A stretch of 5,592 nucleotides of DNA from Candidatus Thiomargarita nelsonii. Its GTDB lineage: Bacteria; Pseudomonadota; Gammaproteobacteria; Beggiatoales; Beggiatoaceae. The stretch spans positions 1 through 5,592 of the forward strand of contig LUTY01002497.1 in NCBI GenBank assembly GCA_001640045.1. The letters run 5' to 3'. A model generated the notes under the pieces. The model did no database searches, was not told the origin of the DNA, and saw nothing but the letters and a program-made list of their open reading frames with translations. Below, piece after piece: positions 1-5,232 of the stretch (position 1 is the stretch's first letter; each line of letters begins with the position of its first letter). The translations under genes and the position numbers were made by a program.

Positions 1-354
1 CGCTTTAATGCGGCGATGGATGATGATTTTAATACGCCAGAAGCTTTGGCGATTTTATTTGAATTATCTCATGAAATTAATAAGATGCGCTTAGAAGATT
101 TATCAAAAGCGGCACAATTGGGCGGGGAGTTGCGTCGTTTGGGGGGGGTATTGGGCTTGTTACAAGCCGATCCTGAAGCGTACTTACAAGGCACAGATCA
201 AGAGAGTGAAGAAATTGAGCGATTGATTGGGGAACGTCAGGCGGCTCGGAAACGCCGTGATTGGGCAAGGGCGGATCAGATTCGTGCCCAGTTGAAAGAA
301 CAAGGGATAGTACTTGAAGATGGGGCGGAAGGGACGATTTGGCGGCGGGAATAA
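1..354 (+). CDS. cysS: Cysteine--tRNA ligase, C-terminal part
   Basis: The first base opens a frame already inside the gene and it ends at the TAA at 352-354, giving about 117 residues of the C-terminus. The peptide begins [16 protein letters not shown] and ends [16 protein letters not shown]; both stretches are hallmarks of bacterial cysteinyl-tRNA synthetase ([10 protein letters not shown] begins the helical DALR-type anticodon region, and the final residues resemble E. coli CysS). The enzyme charges tRNA-Cys with cysteine in the cytoplasm. The HIGH and KMSKS catalytic motifs and the zinc ligands lie upstream, outside the window. The frame is intact across a run of eight G at 141-148, so this end looks functional. 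No downstream partner gene is coupled to it: a stem-loop and a gene remnant follow directly. Identification is from recalled family sequence and is strong. Confidence 0.96.
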   Translation, partial: RFNAAMDDDFNTPEALAILFELSHEINKMRLEDLSKAAQLGGELRRLGGVLGLLQADPEAYLQGTDQESEEIERLIGERQAARKRRDWARADQIRAQLKEQGIVLEDGAEGTIWRRE

Positions 355-368
355 TGATTCCGTTCGTA

Positions 369-388
369 GTAGGCTATTTATCGCCTAC
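369..388. repeat. Stem-loop just after cysS
   Basis: GTAGGC at 369-374 pairs with GCCTAC at 383-388 around an 8-nt loop. The flanking TTCG (363-366) and CGAA (388-391) extend the symmetry with a three-base offset on the left. It begins about 10 bases after the cysS stop. There is no T-run after it, so a classical terminator is unlikely; it reads more like a short MITE-type remnant, though it could still stabilise the cysS mRNA 3' end. Confidence 0.5.
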
Positions 389-426
389 GAATGATAAAGC
401 GAATAAAAAATATGAAAAAATTACCC

Positions 427-590
427 CTGGTAAAGCGGGCAGTGATATGGATAGCTTGACTAACAAAGCGATTAAGCAAATCCAGAACAAAAATTATGGA
501 GAACGCTTTTTGAATGATGGGCGCCCGCGAGTGTATCTTGGTGTGGGTTTTGCGGGAAAAGAAATTGGGTATAAAAAGCTGACAAGTTAA
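427..590 (+). pseudogene. C-terminal remnant of a PD-(D/E)XK nuclease / AAA-ATPase-like protein
   Basis: The frame ending at the TAA at 588-590 carries a recognisable tail: a helix with KAIKQIQNKNYGERFL, then NDGRPRVYLGVGFAGKEIGY. This matches the end of the common AAA-ATPase-like plus PD-(D/E)XK (formerly DUF1703) proteins, where an ALxQIxxKxY helix is followed by a strand of the type IxLxGxxF. Full members run to roughly 500 residues or more; only about 50 recognisable residues remain, with no ATPase domain and no nuclease catalytic motif. The frame can be opened from a TTG at 339 inside cysS, but residues before about 427 look non-homologous and include the stem-loop, so that start is not credible. 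The feature is best read as a 5'-deleted remnant. The family call is from memory of the motif and is moderately sure. Confidence 0.55.
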
Positions 591-595
591 GTTTT

Positions 596-654
596 TAGGT
601 GGATTACGCTCCGCTAAACGAAGTAACGTCACTCCGTTCCGTTCATCCACCCTA
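596..654. mobile_element. MITE-like inverted repeat element (59 bp)
   Basis: TAGGTGGAT at 596-604 is matched by ATCCACCCTA at 645-654 in inverted orientation, differing by one G. The left half continues TTACGCTCCGCTAA, almost the same as the element at 3305-3336, so both belong to one family. It fills the 70-base gap between two converging frames (stop at 590 on +, stop at 661 on -) and encodes no protein. Such short palindromic elements are frequent in sulfur-oxidising bacteria with repeat-rich genomes (general knowledge). Its hairpin could act as a two-way transcription end (inference). Confidence 0.65.
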
Positions 655-660
655 CATTTA

Positions 661-3159
661 TTAAATTTTGAGCGACTGTCCGTCACCCACTGGCCATACA
701 TAGTTGTAGTTACTTTTCTCGGTAATAATTTTGAGCGACTGTCCGTCACGCACTGGCCATACATAATTGTAGTTACTTTTCTCGGTGATGTCCACGTAGC
801 CGTAGTAAAGGTAGACGTACCATGCGAAGTTCGTCAGTTCTTCGTCTGCGATAGACCAATAGTAGCTCATCTGCACATTCAAAAACGCATCTCCATCCTG
901 CCAATGCTCAGTACCCGTCGCGTTGGAAAGGGCGGGCTTTTCATATTTATTATTTACCATCGCCTTCCATTCCTTTTCAGTAGGCAAACGCCACATACCA
1001 GGTATTGAACCATCAGTGAGATCATATTGTCCATCCGCTAGATTGGCGACACTTCGCATAGCCGCTTTCCAATTTTGCCGACCAAACGCATTCGCATTTT
1101 TCAGCCAGATTAACCCCGTTTTGTTGTCTGTAACAGTGCCATTGCCATTATCTGTATAGCGGAACGCTTCTCGCTTTTTGTCCATATAACTGTCTTCAAT
1201 GGCTTTTAAATCATTGAACAGTTGCTGAGCGGAAATGTCGCCCTTAATACAATCAAACAATAAATGACGCAAAGTCGGCGCCTCAGGCAATTTATCTTGT
1301 GAAAAGGGTCGCGGATTTAAGCCTGTCAAGAAACGATACATCGTCGATCCAAACGCAAATATATCATTTGCCTCGTTCGACTTGCCAGACTCAGGTAGCA
1401 CATAATCCAAGCTGGCAAACACGGCTTGACCAAATTTGCTGAATTCCCCTTGACTTGCGGCTGCTTGTGAGCGCAAAGAACTTGCTACCTGTGATAATCC
1501 AAAGTCAGTGATTTTGACGGCTATCCCAGTTTCCGTCTCTTTTAGCAACACATTCGCAGGCTTTAAATATAAGTGATAAATGCCCACTTTATGGGCAAGC
1601 TGTAAAGCTTTGGCGATTTGTAAGCCGACAGTTAAGCCCATTTTTAAGTCCATTGGACCGTTTTTTTCTAACCAGCTTTCCCCATCTATCGCACCCTCAA
1701 TGTATTCGGTGACCAAAAAAGCGCGTTCCTGTTTAAAAATCTCGAGATAACCAAAATCTAGCGGCTCAAGGATATAGTAAGCCGCAATGTCGCGCATCGC
1801 AATGGCTTCTTTAAAGCTTTTAAGATTTTCCCAAAAACATTTCACCATCACCCATTCTTTTCTAATGAGTTTGTTATTGTTTCGGCACAGAAACACGCAT
1901 CCCATGCCGCCAGCACCTAATAATTTTTCTGGGGGATATTTGTATATATCATGCCAAGCATACTTTTGCGCATCAAGAGCAATGGCGGATTGCAAATTTT
2001 TAAAGGCTTCTGTGTAAGCTTGGCGACGTAGCAGCACTTGAAATAGGTTAGAATAAGCCAACGCTTTTTCTTCATTTGTTGTTTGATTTTCAAGTAGTTG
2101 TAATAAGAAATTTTCCGCCGGTTCTAGTTGTCCTGTCGAAGATAAGGCACTGCTGACGATGAGAGAAAATCGATTGTATTCAGGATTCTGTGGCGACAAT
2201 TGTTTTAATTGCGAGGCAGCTTCCCGAATGAGTTTCAGATTGGCAGTCTTGTGATGGGTGAATTCGTCACGCACTTTGATTTGTGATGATAAATTTTGAC
2301 GCGCCATCAATTCCGTGAATTTTTGTAAACTCTTTTCAAGCAAGCTTTGATCTTCATAGATTAGCGTTGAGTAAAGTTCTTTTGCCCACTTTAGCAGTTC
2401 TTCCAAGCCATTTTCAAAATGTTTGCTAAAACGTATCAATTGTTCATAGTGACTTTGCCAAGCACTGTATGCTTGTTGCAACCCTGTTAATTGCTGCGTG
2501 ATTTTATTGAGCAAAGAAGGAACGTTTTTTTGTAGCCCTTTGAAATGTTCTATCTTTTCTTGGAATTGTCGCACAGAAATACATAAACCTTCTCGCTGTA
2601 AAGCGGCTTGCGTTTTTTCAAGCTGTTCCTTTTTGCGGACGATCTCGCAAAAGAAAAATAAAAGGCTATCGCCTAATTGTCCATCAAAGCGGAGAAAGGC
2701 GGCTAATGTGTCATCTAGTGGGGCAATGCGCCGCATTTGTTCTAGCACTAAATCGCTGAGTTCGGTGGTGTTTTTATAACTGATTAAGGCCATTAAATCT
2801 TCATCAGTCATTTCTTCAATCTGAAAGAGTTGATCTTTTTGTTTTGCAAAAAATTTCAGTGATTTAGCGACATTCGATTGGAATGTGAGCAAGTCTTTGC
2901 TGGATAAGCCGTGCTCTTTGGCAAAGGGTTGCAAATAGTGGCGTTCAATGGGGTCAGCAAATTTTTTGGGTGCCATGAGTCCAGCACTGATGACAATAAG
3001 GGCATAGCCATAGCTGTCTTGATAGGCGATGGTCATTTGAGAGGGGGTTAATGTGAAATACGCCTTGAGAATCGAGATCGCTTTTTCTTGGTTGGTCTGA
3101 GATTCTACGAAAGGCGTGTCCAGTAATGAGCTAAGTAAAATTTGTAAGACTGATCTCAT
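661..3159 (-). CDS. Ser/Thr kinase-like protein with TPR-like region and C-terminal DUF1566 domain; probable pseudokinase
   Basis: About 832 residues from the ATG at 3159. Residues 1 to ~325 are a helical region I do not recognise, coiled-coil-like near 170-230. Residues ~329-401 look TPR-like. The kinase-like domain spans ~408-656: glycine loop GAGGMGCV (415-422), ATP-binding Lys440 in VMVK, Asn536, DFG at 552-554, PE at 589-590 and structural Asp599. The catalytic loop reads HLYLKPAN (529-536): the proton-accepting Asp is Tyr531, so phosphotransfer should be lost or very weak. The DUF1566/Lcl-type domain covers ~666-807 (TGLIWLKNAN, MWRLPTEKEW, YYWS, AWYVYLYYGY, YVWPV). No signal peptide is visible, so the protein is presumably cytoplasmic. 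A TTG at 3201 would add 14 residues; I prefer ATG because the upstream codons lie in a hairpin repeat, although no good Shine-Dalgarno sequence precedes it. An AT-rich TATATTATAT on the coding strand near 3256-3267 may be part of a promoter. The likely role is ligand sensing or signalling; the substrate is unknown. Confidence 0.88.
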   Translation of the reverse strand: MRSVLQILLSSLLDTPFVESQTNQEKAISILKAYFTLTPSQMTIAYQDSYGYALIVISAGLMAPKKFADPIERHYLQPFAKEHGLSSKDLLTFQSNVAKSLKFFAKQKDQLFQIEEMTDEDLMALISYKNTTELSDLVLEQMRRIAPLDDTLAAFLRFDGQLGDSLLFFFCEIVRKKEQLEKTQAALQREGLCISVRQFQEKIEHFKGLQKNVPSLLNKITQQLTGLQQAYSAWQSHYEQLIRFSKHFENGLEELLKWAKELYSTLIYEDQSLLEKSLQKFTELMARQNLSSQIKVRDEFTHHKTANLKLIREAASQLKQLSPQNPEYNRFSLIVSSALSSTGQLEPAENFLLQLLENQTTNEEKALAYSNLFQVLLRRQAYTEAFKNLQSAIALDAQKYAWHDIYKYPPEKLLGAGGMGCVFLCRNNNKLIRKEWVMVKCFWENLKSFKEAIAMRDIAAYYILEPLDFGYLEIFKQERAFLVTEYIEGAIDGESWLEKNGPMDLKMGLTVGLQIAKALQLAHKVGIYHLYLKPANVLLKETETGIAVKITDFGLSQVASSLRSQAAASQGEFSKFGQAVFASLDYVLPESGKSNEANDIFAFGSTMYRFLTGLNPRPFSQDKLPEAPTLRHLLFDCIKGDISAQQLFNDLKAIEDSYMDKKREAFRYTDNGNGTVTDNKTGLIWLKNANAFGRQNWKAAMRSVANLADGQYDLTDGSIPGMWRLPTEKEWKAMVNNKYEKPALSNATGTEHWQDGDAFLNVQMSYYWSIADEELTNFAWYVYLYYGYVDITEKSNYNYVWPVRDGQSLKIITEKSNYNYVWPVGDGQSLKI
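664..789 (-). repeat. Two 63-bp tandem repeats at the 3' end of the kinase/DUF1566 gene
   Basis: Unit 664-726 and unit 727-789 are aligned base for base with three differences in 63 (about 95% identity). The unit is 21 codons long, so the reading frame is kept and the protein ends with the block ITEKSNYNYVWPV...SLKI twice. The changes on the coding strand are ATC/ATT (silent), AAT/AAC (silent) and CGT/GGT (Arg to Gly). The upstream unit (727-789) is the native end of the DUF1566 domain; the downstream one is the extra copy. Confidence 0.95.
745..870 (-). other. Candidate hypervariable (DGR-type) segment of the DUF1566 domain
   Basis: The coding strand from YYWS to YVWPV has a codon pattern unlike the rest of the gene: AAC TTC GCA TGG TAC GTC, then TAC CTT TAC TAC GGC TAC, then GTG GAC ATC ACC, mostly ending in C while the gene body favours A/T endings. 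In diversity-generating retroelements, AAC codons of a template become TAC, GTC, GGC, GAC, ATC and similar by adenine mutagenesis near the 3' end of a C-type-lectin-fold gene, and DUF1566/FGE-like domains are known targets. That matches the position and composition here. No template repeat or reverse transcriptase is present in the window, so this is inference. Confidence 0.4.
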
Positions 3160-3182
3160 GATATTTTGAATTTGGTTGCTCT

Positions 3183-3245
3183 GTACAGGACAAAATTCCA
3201 AGATAAATCTTGGACTCCAAAATAGTCCAATTTTTGGTCCTGTAC
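3183..3245. repeat. Nested hairpins upstream of the kinase-like gene
   Basis: GTACAGGAC (3183-3191) pairs with GTCCTGTAC (3237-3245) as an outer 9-bp stem. Inside it, TCCAAGAT (3197-3204) pairs with ATCTTGGA (3207-3214), and alternatively TTGGACT (3210-3216) pairs with AGTCCAA (3224-3230). The two inner stems overlap, so they are mutually exclusive. The structure lies 24-86 bases ahead of the preferred ATG and would sit in the 5' leader of the mRNA if transcription starts in the AT-rich tract near 3256-3267. It could be a mobile palindromic element or a leader structure affecting expression. Confidence 0.7.
3197..3224 (+). repeat. 28-bp perfect inverted repeat, left copy
   Basis: The 28 bases 3197-3224 (starting TCCAAGATAAATCTTGGAC) are the exact reverse complement of 3514-3541. 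Matching stops immediately on both sides. The outer edges of the pair enclose 345 bp, and the second MITE-like element and the 16-bp palindrome lie between the copies. Each copy is itself a partial palindrome. Confidence 0.9.
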
Positions 3246-3304
3246 TGATTTTTTCATATAATATAAAATTAGCACCGCCTAATCCACCGGAAATGATGAC
3301 GATT

Positions 3305-3336
3305 TAGGGTGGATTACGCTGCGCTAATCTACCCTA
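3305..3336. mobile_element. Short MITE-like palindromic element (32 bp)
   Basis: TAGGGTGGATTA (3305-3316) and TAATCTACCCTA (3325-3336) form 12-bp arms with one mismatch around the 8-nt loop CGCTGCGC. The left arm and loop nearly match the start of the element at 596-654, showing a repeated family flanking the kinase-like gene on both sides. On the minus strand its right edge supplies the TAA at 3306-3308 that closes the open frame running upstream from the kinase-like gene. Confidence 0.7.
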
Positions 3337-3340
3337 CAAT

Positions 3341-3356
3341 TCCCTAAATTTAGGGA
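3341..3356. repeat. 16-bp perfect palindrome
   Basis: TCCCTAAATTTAGGGA reads identically on both strands with no spacer. It starts four bases after the MITE-like element and is followed by an AT-rich tract with nine A (near 3368-3376). A perfect even-length palindrome could be a binding site for a dimeric regulator or the edge of another small repeat; nothing in the window decides between these. Confidence 0.6.
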
Positions 3357-3391
3357 CAATTATAATAAAAAAAAAGATGATCTTGTCAAGA

Positions 3392-3559
3392 TTATGGGAT
3401 GTGAGGTGCAATTTTTACGATAAGCGGGGTTTTGGATACCCCGCATTTTGGGCAATAGCTTATTTTATCAGCTTTTGACTTATCATAAAACGCATTTATG
3501 GATTGATTAAATATATTTTGGAGTCCAAGATTTATCTTGGACATAGTCTCGTCAAACAT
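3392..3559 (-). CDS. Possible small protein (55 aa) with a CPKCG motif
   Basis: An ATG at 3557-3559 (minus strand) opens 55 codons ending in TAA at 3392-3394. AAAAGGAG lies ten bases before the ATG, a strong Shine-Dalgarno sequence with slightly long spacing, and it is the main argument for a real gene. The peptide starts MFDETMSKINLGLQN and has one CPKCG pair near residues 36-40, a half zinc-ribbon-like motif. I do not recognise a family. Two cautions apply: residues 7-16 are encoded inside the 28-bp inverted repeat, and the same frame stays open further upstream to 3910, where it only shadows the ketoreductase fragment. It may therefore be a chance frame through repeat DNA or the tail of a decayed gene. 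Confidence 0.28.
   Translation of the reverse strand: MFDETMSKINLGLQNIFNQSINAFYDKSKADKISYCPKCGVSKTPLIVKIAPHIP
3424..3444. repeat. GC-rich hairpin
   Basis: GCGGGGT (3424-3430) pairs perfectly with ACCCCGC (3438-3444) around a 7-nt loop. On the plus strand it is followed by ATTTTG, on the minus strand by TTATCG, so it is terminator-shaped but lacks a proper T-run on either side. It lies inside the possible small reading frame, where it covers the codons after CPKCG. Confidence 0.45.
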
Positions 3560-3591
3560 AGGTCTTGGACTCCTTTTATAGTTTGAGATAA

Positions 3592-3796
3592 CTATTTGTC
3601 CTCTTGGCTTTCCAAGCGTTTTAGAAATTTTTCCAGTTGTTCTTTGGTGAGTTCTCCTTATTGTAGCATTTGTTCTGCCACGGCTCTTATTTAACGTGGA
3701 TTGATTAAAGACTTCGTTACTATACGATTTTCCCCACAAATATTCAACCGTGGTTCGCAAACGGTCCATTTTCTCTGGCGTGAGCGTTTCAATCAT
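3592..3796 (-). pseudogene. Unidentified broken gene
   Basis: On the minus strand, from the ATG at 3796, the peptide MIETLTPEKMDRLRTTVEYL then WGKSYSNEVFNQSTLN looks protein-like. After that the frame becomes basic and unconvincing, while another frame gives IRAVAEQMLQ, a TAA at 3658-3660, then GELTKEQLEKFLKRLESQ and a stop at 3592-3594. Read together, this suggests one small gene carrying a frameshift near 3690 and an in-frame stop. Its 5' part would run into the polyketide synthase fragment, so the gene also seems truncated there. I cannot name the family. The alternative is chance open frames in repeat-rich DNA. Confidence 0.25.
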
Positions 3797-3808
3797 TTTT
3801 GTCAGCGC

Positions 3809-4177
3809 CTTGACACACGGTCTCCAGAGCAGACCACCGTATCGTCCATAGAGTCCGCGCAGTCCCTTGGTTGCCTTAGCGTTATGCATCTTGTTCAGGC
3901 TTTGGTTCAAGTGAATTGGAGTGATTCACTCCCTCTCTGGCTGGTGACCCAAGGTGTCCACAGGGTGGGCCAATTAAAATCGGTCTCAGTAGCCCAATCT
4001 CCCTTGTGGGGCTTGGGACGGGTTATCATCAATGAACAACCCAATCTCCGCACTCGCATGGTAGATATCAGTCCTGAATGTGCCCCCGATGAGATTCAGT
4101 CTTTCTTTGAAGAATTAGGGTCAGACGATCAAGAAGATGAAATCGCTTTGCGGGATTGGCTGCTAATTTGGAATTAG
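3809..4177 (+). pseudogene. Type I polyketide synthase ketoreductase-domain fragment
   Basis: From about 3809 the plus frame reads LDTRSPEQTTVSSIESAQ, then LGCLSVMHLVQALV, PLWLVTQGVHRVG, SPLWGLGRVIINEQPNLR, MVDISP and DEIALRD. This is the structural half of a modular PKS ketoreductase domain (xLWLVTRGAQ, PLWGLGRVIAxEHPxL and VDLDP are family signatures). A complete megasynthase has thousands of residues; only about 115 are here. There is no ketosynthase, acyltransferase or carrier domain, and the NADPH-binding half of the ketoreductase (TGGxGxLG) that should follow is absent. Similarity stops after DEIALRD (about 4159), and the frame then reads six unrelated codons, WLLIWN, to the TAG at 4175-4177. 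No start belonging to this protein is visible. It is an internal fragment, non-functional as it stands. Confidence 0.78.
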
Positions 4178-5232
4178 TAGAAACCATTCCGGGGGTGGAT
4201 GTAGTACTGTCATCAGATATGCACGAAGAAACTTGGCAAGTGCTAGAAGCCAAAACCGGTACGCTGCTGGTAGAAGAAGGCCAAGATGGCACCATGCTGG
4301 GAGAATTGCATTTGACCGTGAAAAATCGTGCCATTGCTGACTGGCAATGGATACCGCACCGGATTAGCACCGAGAACAATCAACCCGATCCACTAATTGC
4401 GGCCAAAATTAAAGAAATTCGCCAAAGCTTTGTCAAAGGGGATCATTTTAAGGCGCATGTTAATCCCATTAATGCCGCCGTGTTAAGAACGCCCATTGAT
4501 ACGGTCATCGGTTTTACCAAAATCCCTTTGCACCGTTCCAATTTTTCCGATACCAAAGACGATATGCCTGCCGTCATTGAAGGCAGCTCGCACGATTTTC
4601 TGGCCGATGCCTTCAAAGAGGCTTGTCATGCCGATGTCGGCGTGATGCGTGGCTTTCGCTATGGCACCCACATTGCGCCGGGGCCGATCAAATTGGAAGA
4701 TATTTACCACTACATCCCCATCGGGCCGCAAATTGCCTGTGGTGAAATTTCTGGCGATGCGTTACACCTGCAAATTGAAAAATCGGCTGACAAAGTGTTA
4801 TCACCTTGGGTGGGCTGGTGGGGTGGCGGCTGGCTAATCAGTTATTCAGGCATTACTTATGATCTCGATCCGTATAATGAATACTGGTTTCGTAGCTCAA
4901 ATATCCGCGTCAATGGCGAACAGTTGGATCCAGAACGTATGTATCTAGTCGCCGGCTACTGGAATTTGGATGATCCGGATAAAATTAACCGTACCACCGC
5001 TTTGCAGATTAAGGTACTCAGAGATGCGGACGGTGGTATTGTGGATGCAACCCATGTGGTTGCCTATTATTTGCAAACCTTGCCCCATAAAACCGTCAAT
5101 CCAGAACTGAACCGAGTCAAACTATTAAAGCCTCTGCCCAAGCCCATCTGGAAAAATCGGGAAATTCAACCGCTACGTGGTGTACCGAGGCCTGATTTAT
5201 TGATTTATAATCACCCAAAAAAAGGAAAATGA
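4156..5232 (+). CDS. SoxB/5'-nucleotidase-family protein, C-terminal part (5'-truncated)
   Basis: The frame is open from 4141, and recognisable sequence starts at GLAANLELVE (about 4153) and runs to TGA at 5230-5232, about 359 residues. Numbered from the TTG at 4156: residues 13-24 hold VDVVLSSDMHEE, at the place of the last metal-binding GHTH-like motif of the metallophosphatase domain. Residues ~114-275 are the substrate-binding 5'-nucleotidase C-terminal domain, with GFRYGTHIAPGPIKLEDIYH (166-185) and GEISGDAL (196-203). Relatives include the periplasmic thiosulfate-oxidation enzyme SoxB and UshA-type nucleotidases; the RYGT/EDIY region resembles SoxB-like paralogues of sulfur oxidisers more than UshA (from memory). 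Full proteins are near 550-650 residues, so the N-terminal half with most metal ligands and any export signal is missing. The TTG is not a native start: the gene was cut and joined to the ketoreductase fragment. A catalytically competent product is unlikely. Confidence 0.8.
   Translation: MAANLELVETIPGVDVVLSSDMHEETWQVLEAKTGTLLVEEGQDGTMLGELHLTVKNRAIADWQWIPHRISTENNQPDPLIAAKIKEIRQSFVKGDHFKAHVNPINAAVLRTPIDTVIGFTKIPLHRSNFSDTKDDMPAVIEGSSHDFLADAFKEACHADVGVMRGFRYGTHIAPGPIKLEDIYHYIPIGPQIACGEISGDALHLQIEKSADKVLSPWVGWWGGGWLISYSGITYDLDPYNEYWFRSSNIRVNGEQLDPERMYLVAGYWNLDDPDKINRTTALQIKVLRDADGGIVDATHVVAYYLQTLPHKTVNPELNRVKLLKPLPKPIWKNREIQPLRGVPRPDLLIYNHPKKGK

Noticed and set aside
141..148. Run of eight G in cysS as a phase-variation tract
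   Set aside because: cysS is essential and the frame is intact through it; nothing suggests switching.
664..789. Tandem repeat as a CRISPR array
   Set aside because: The two units are directly adjacent with no spacers and keep a protein reading frame.
923..1159. Plus-strand open frame inside the kinase/DUF1566 gene (likewise 1787-2017 and 2498-2779)
   Set aside because: They are antisense shadows of a long, well-supported coding frame and show no protein-like motifs.
3424..3444. GC-rich hairpin as an intrinsic terminator
   Set aside because: No run of T follows on either strand.
3701..3808. First 36 codons of the frame leading into the ketoreductase fragment
   Set aside because: They show no ketoreductase-like residues; similarity begins only at about 3809.
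3560..3910. Upstream extension of the 172-codon minus-strand frame ending at 3392
   Set aside because: Its first part is antisense to the ketoreductase fragment and its middle is very basic and unlike a folded protein; only the tail after 3559 and the peptide near 3796 deserve mention.
4068..4379. Minus-strand frame over the ketoreductase/SoxB junction as a gene bridging it
   Set aside because: It is antisense to two recognisable coding pieces and has no recognisable motif; it does not explain the junction.
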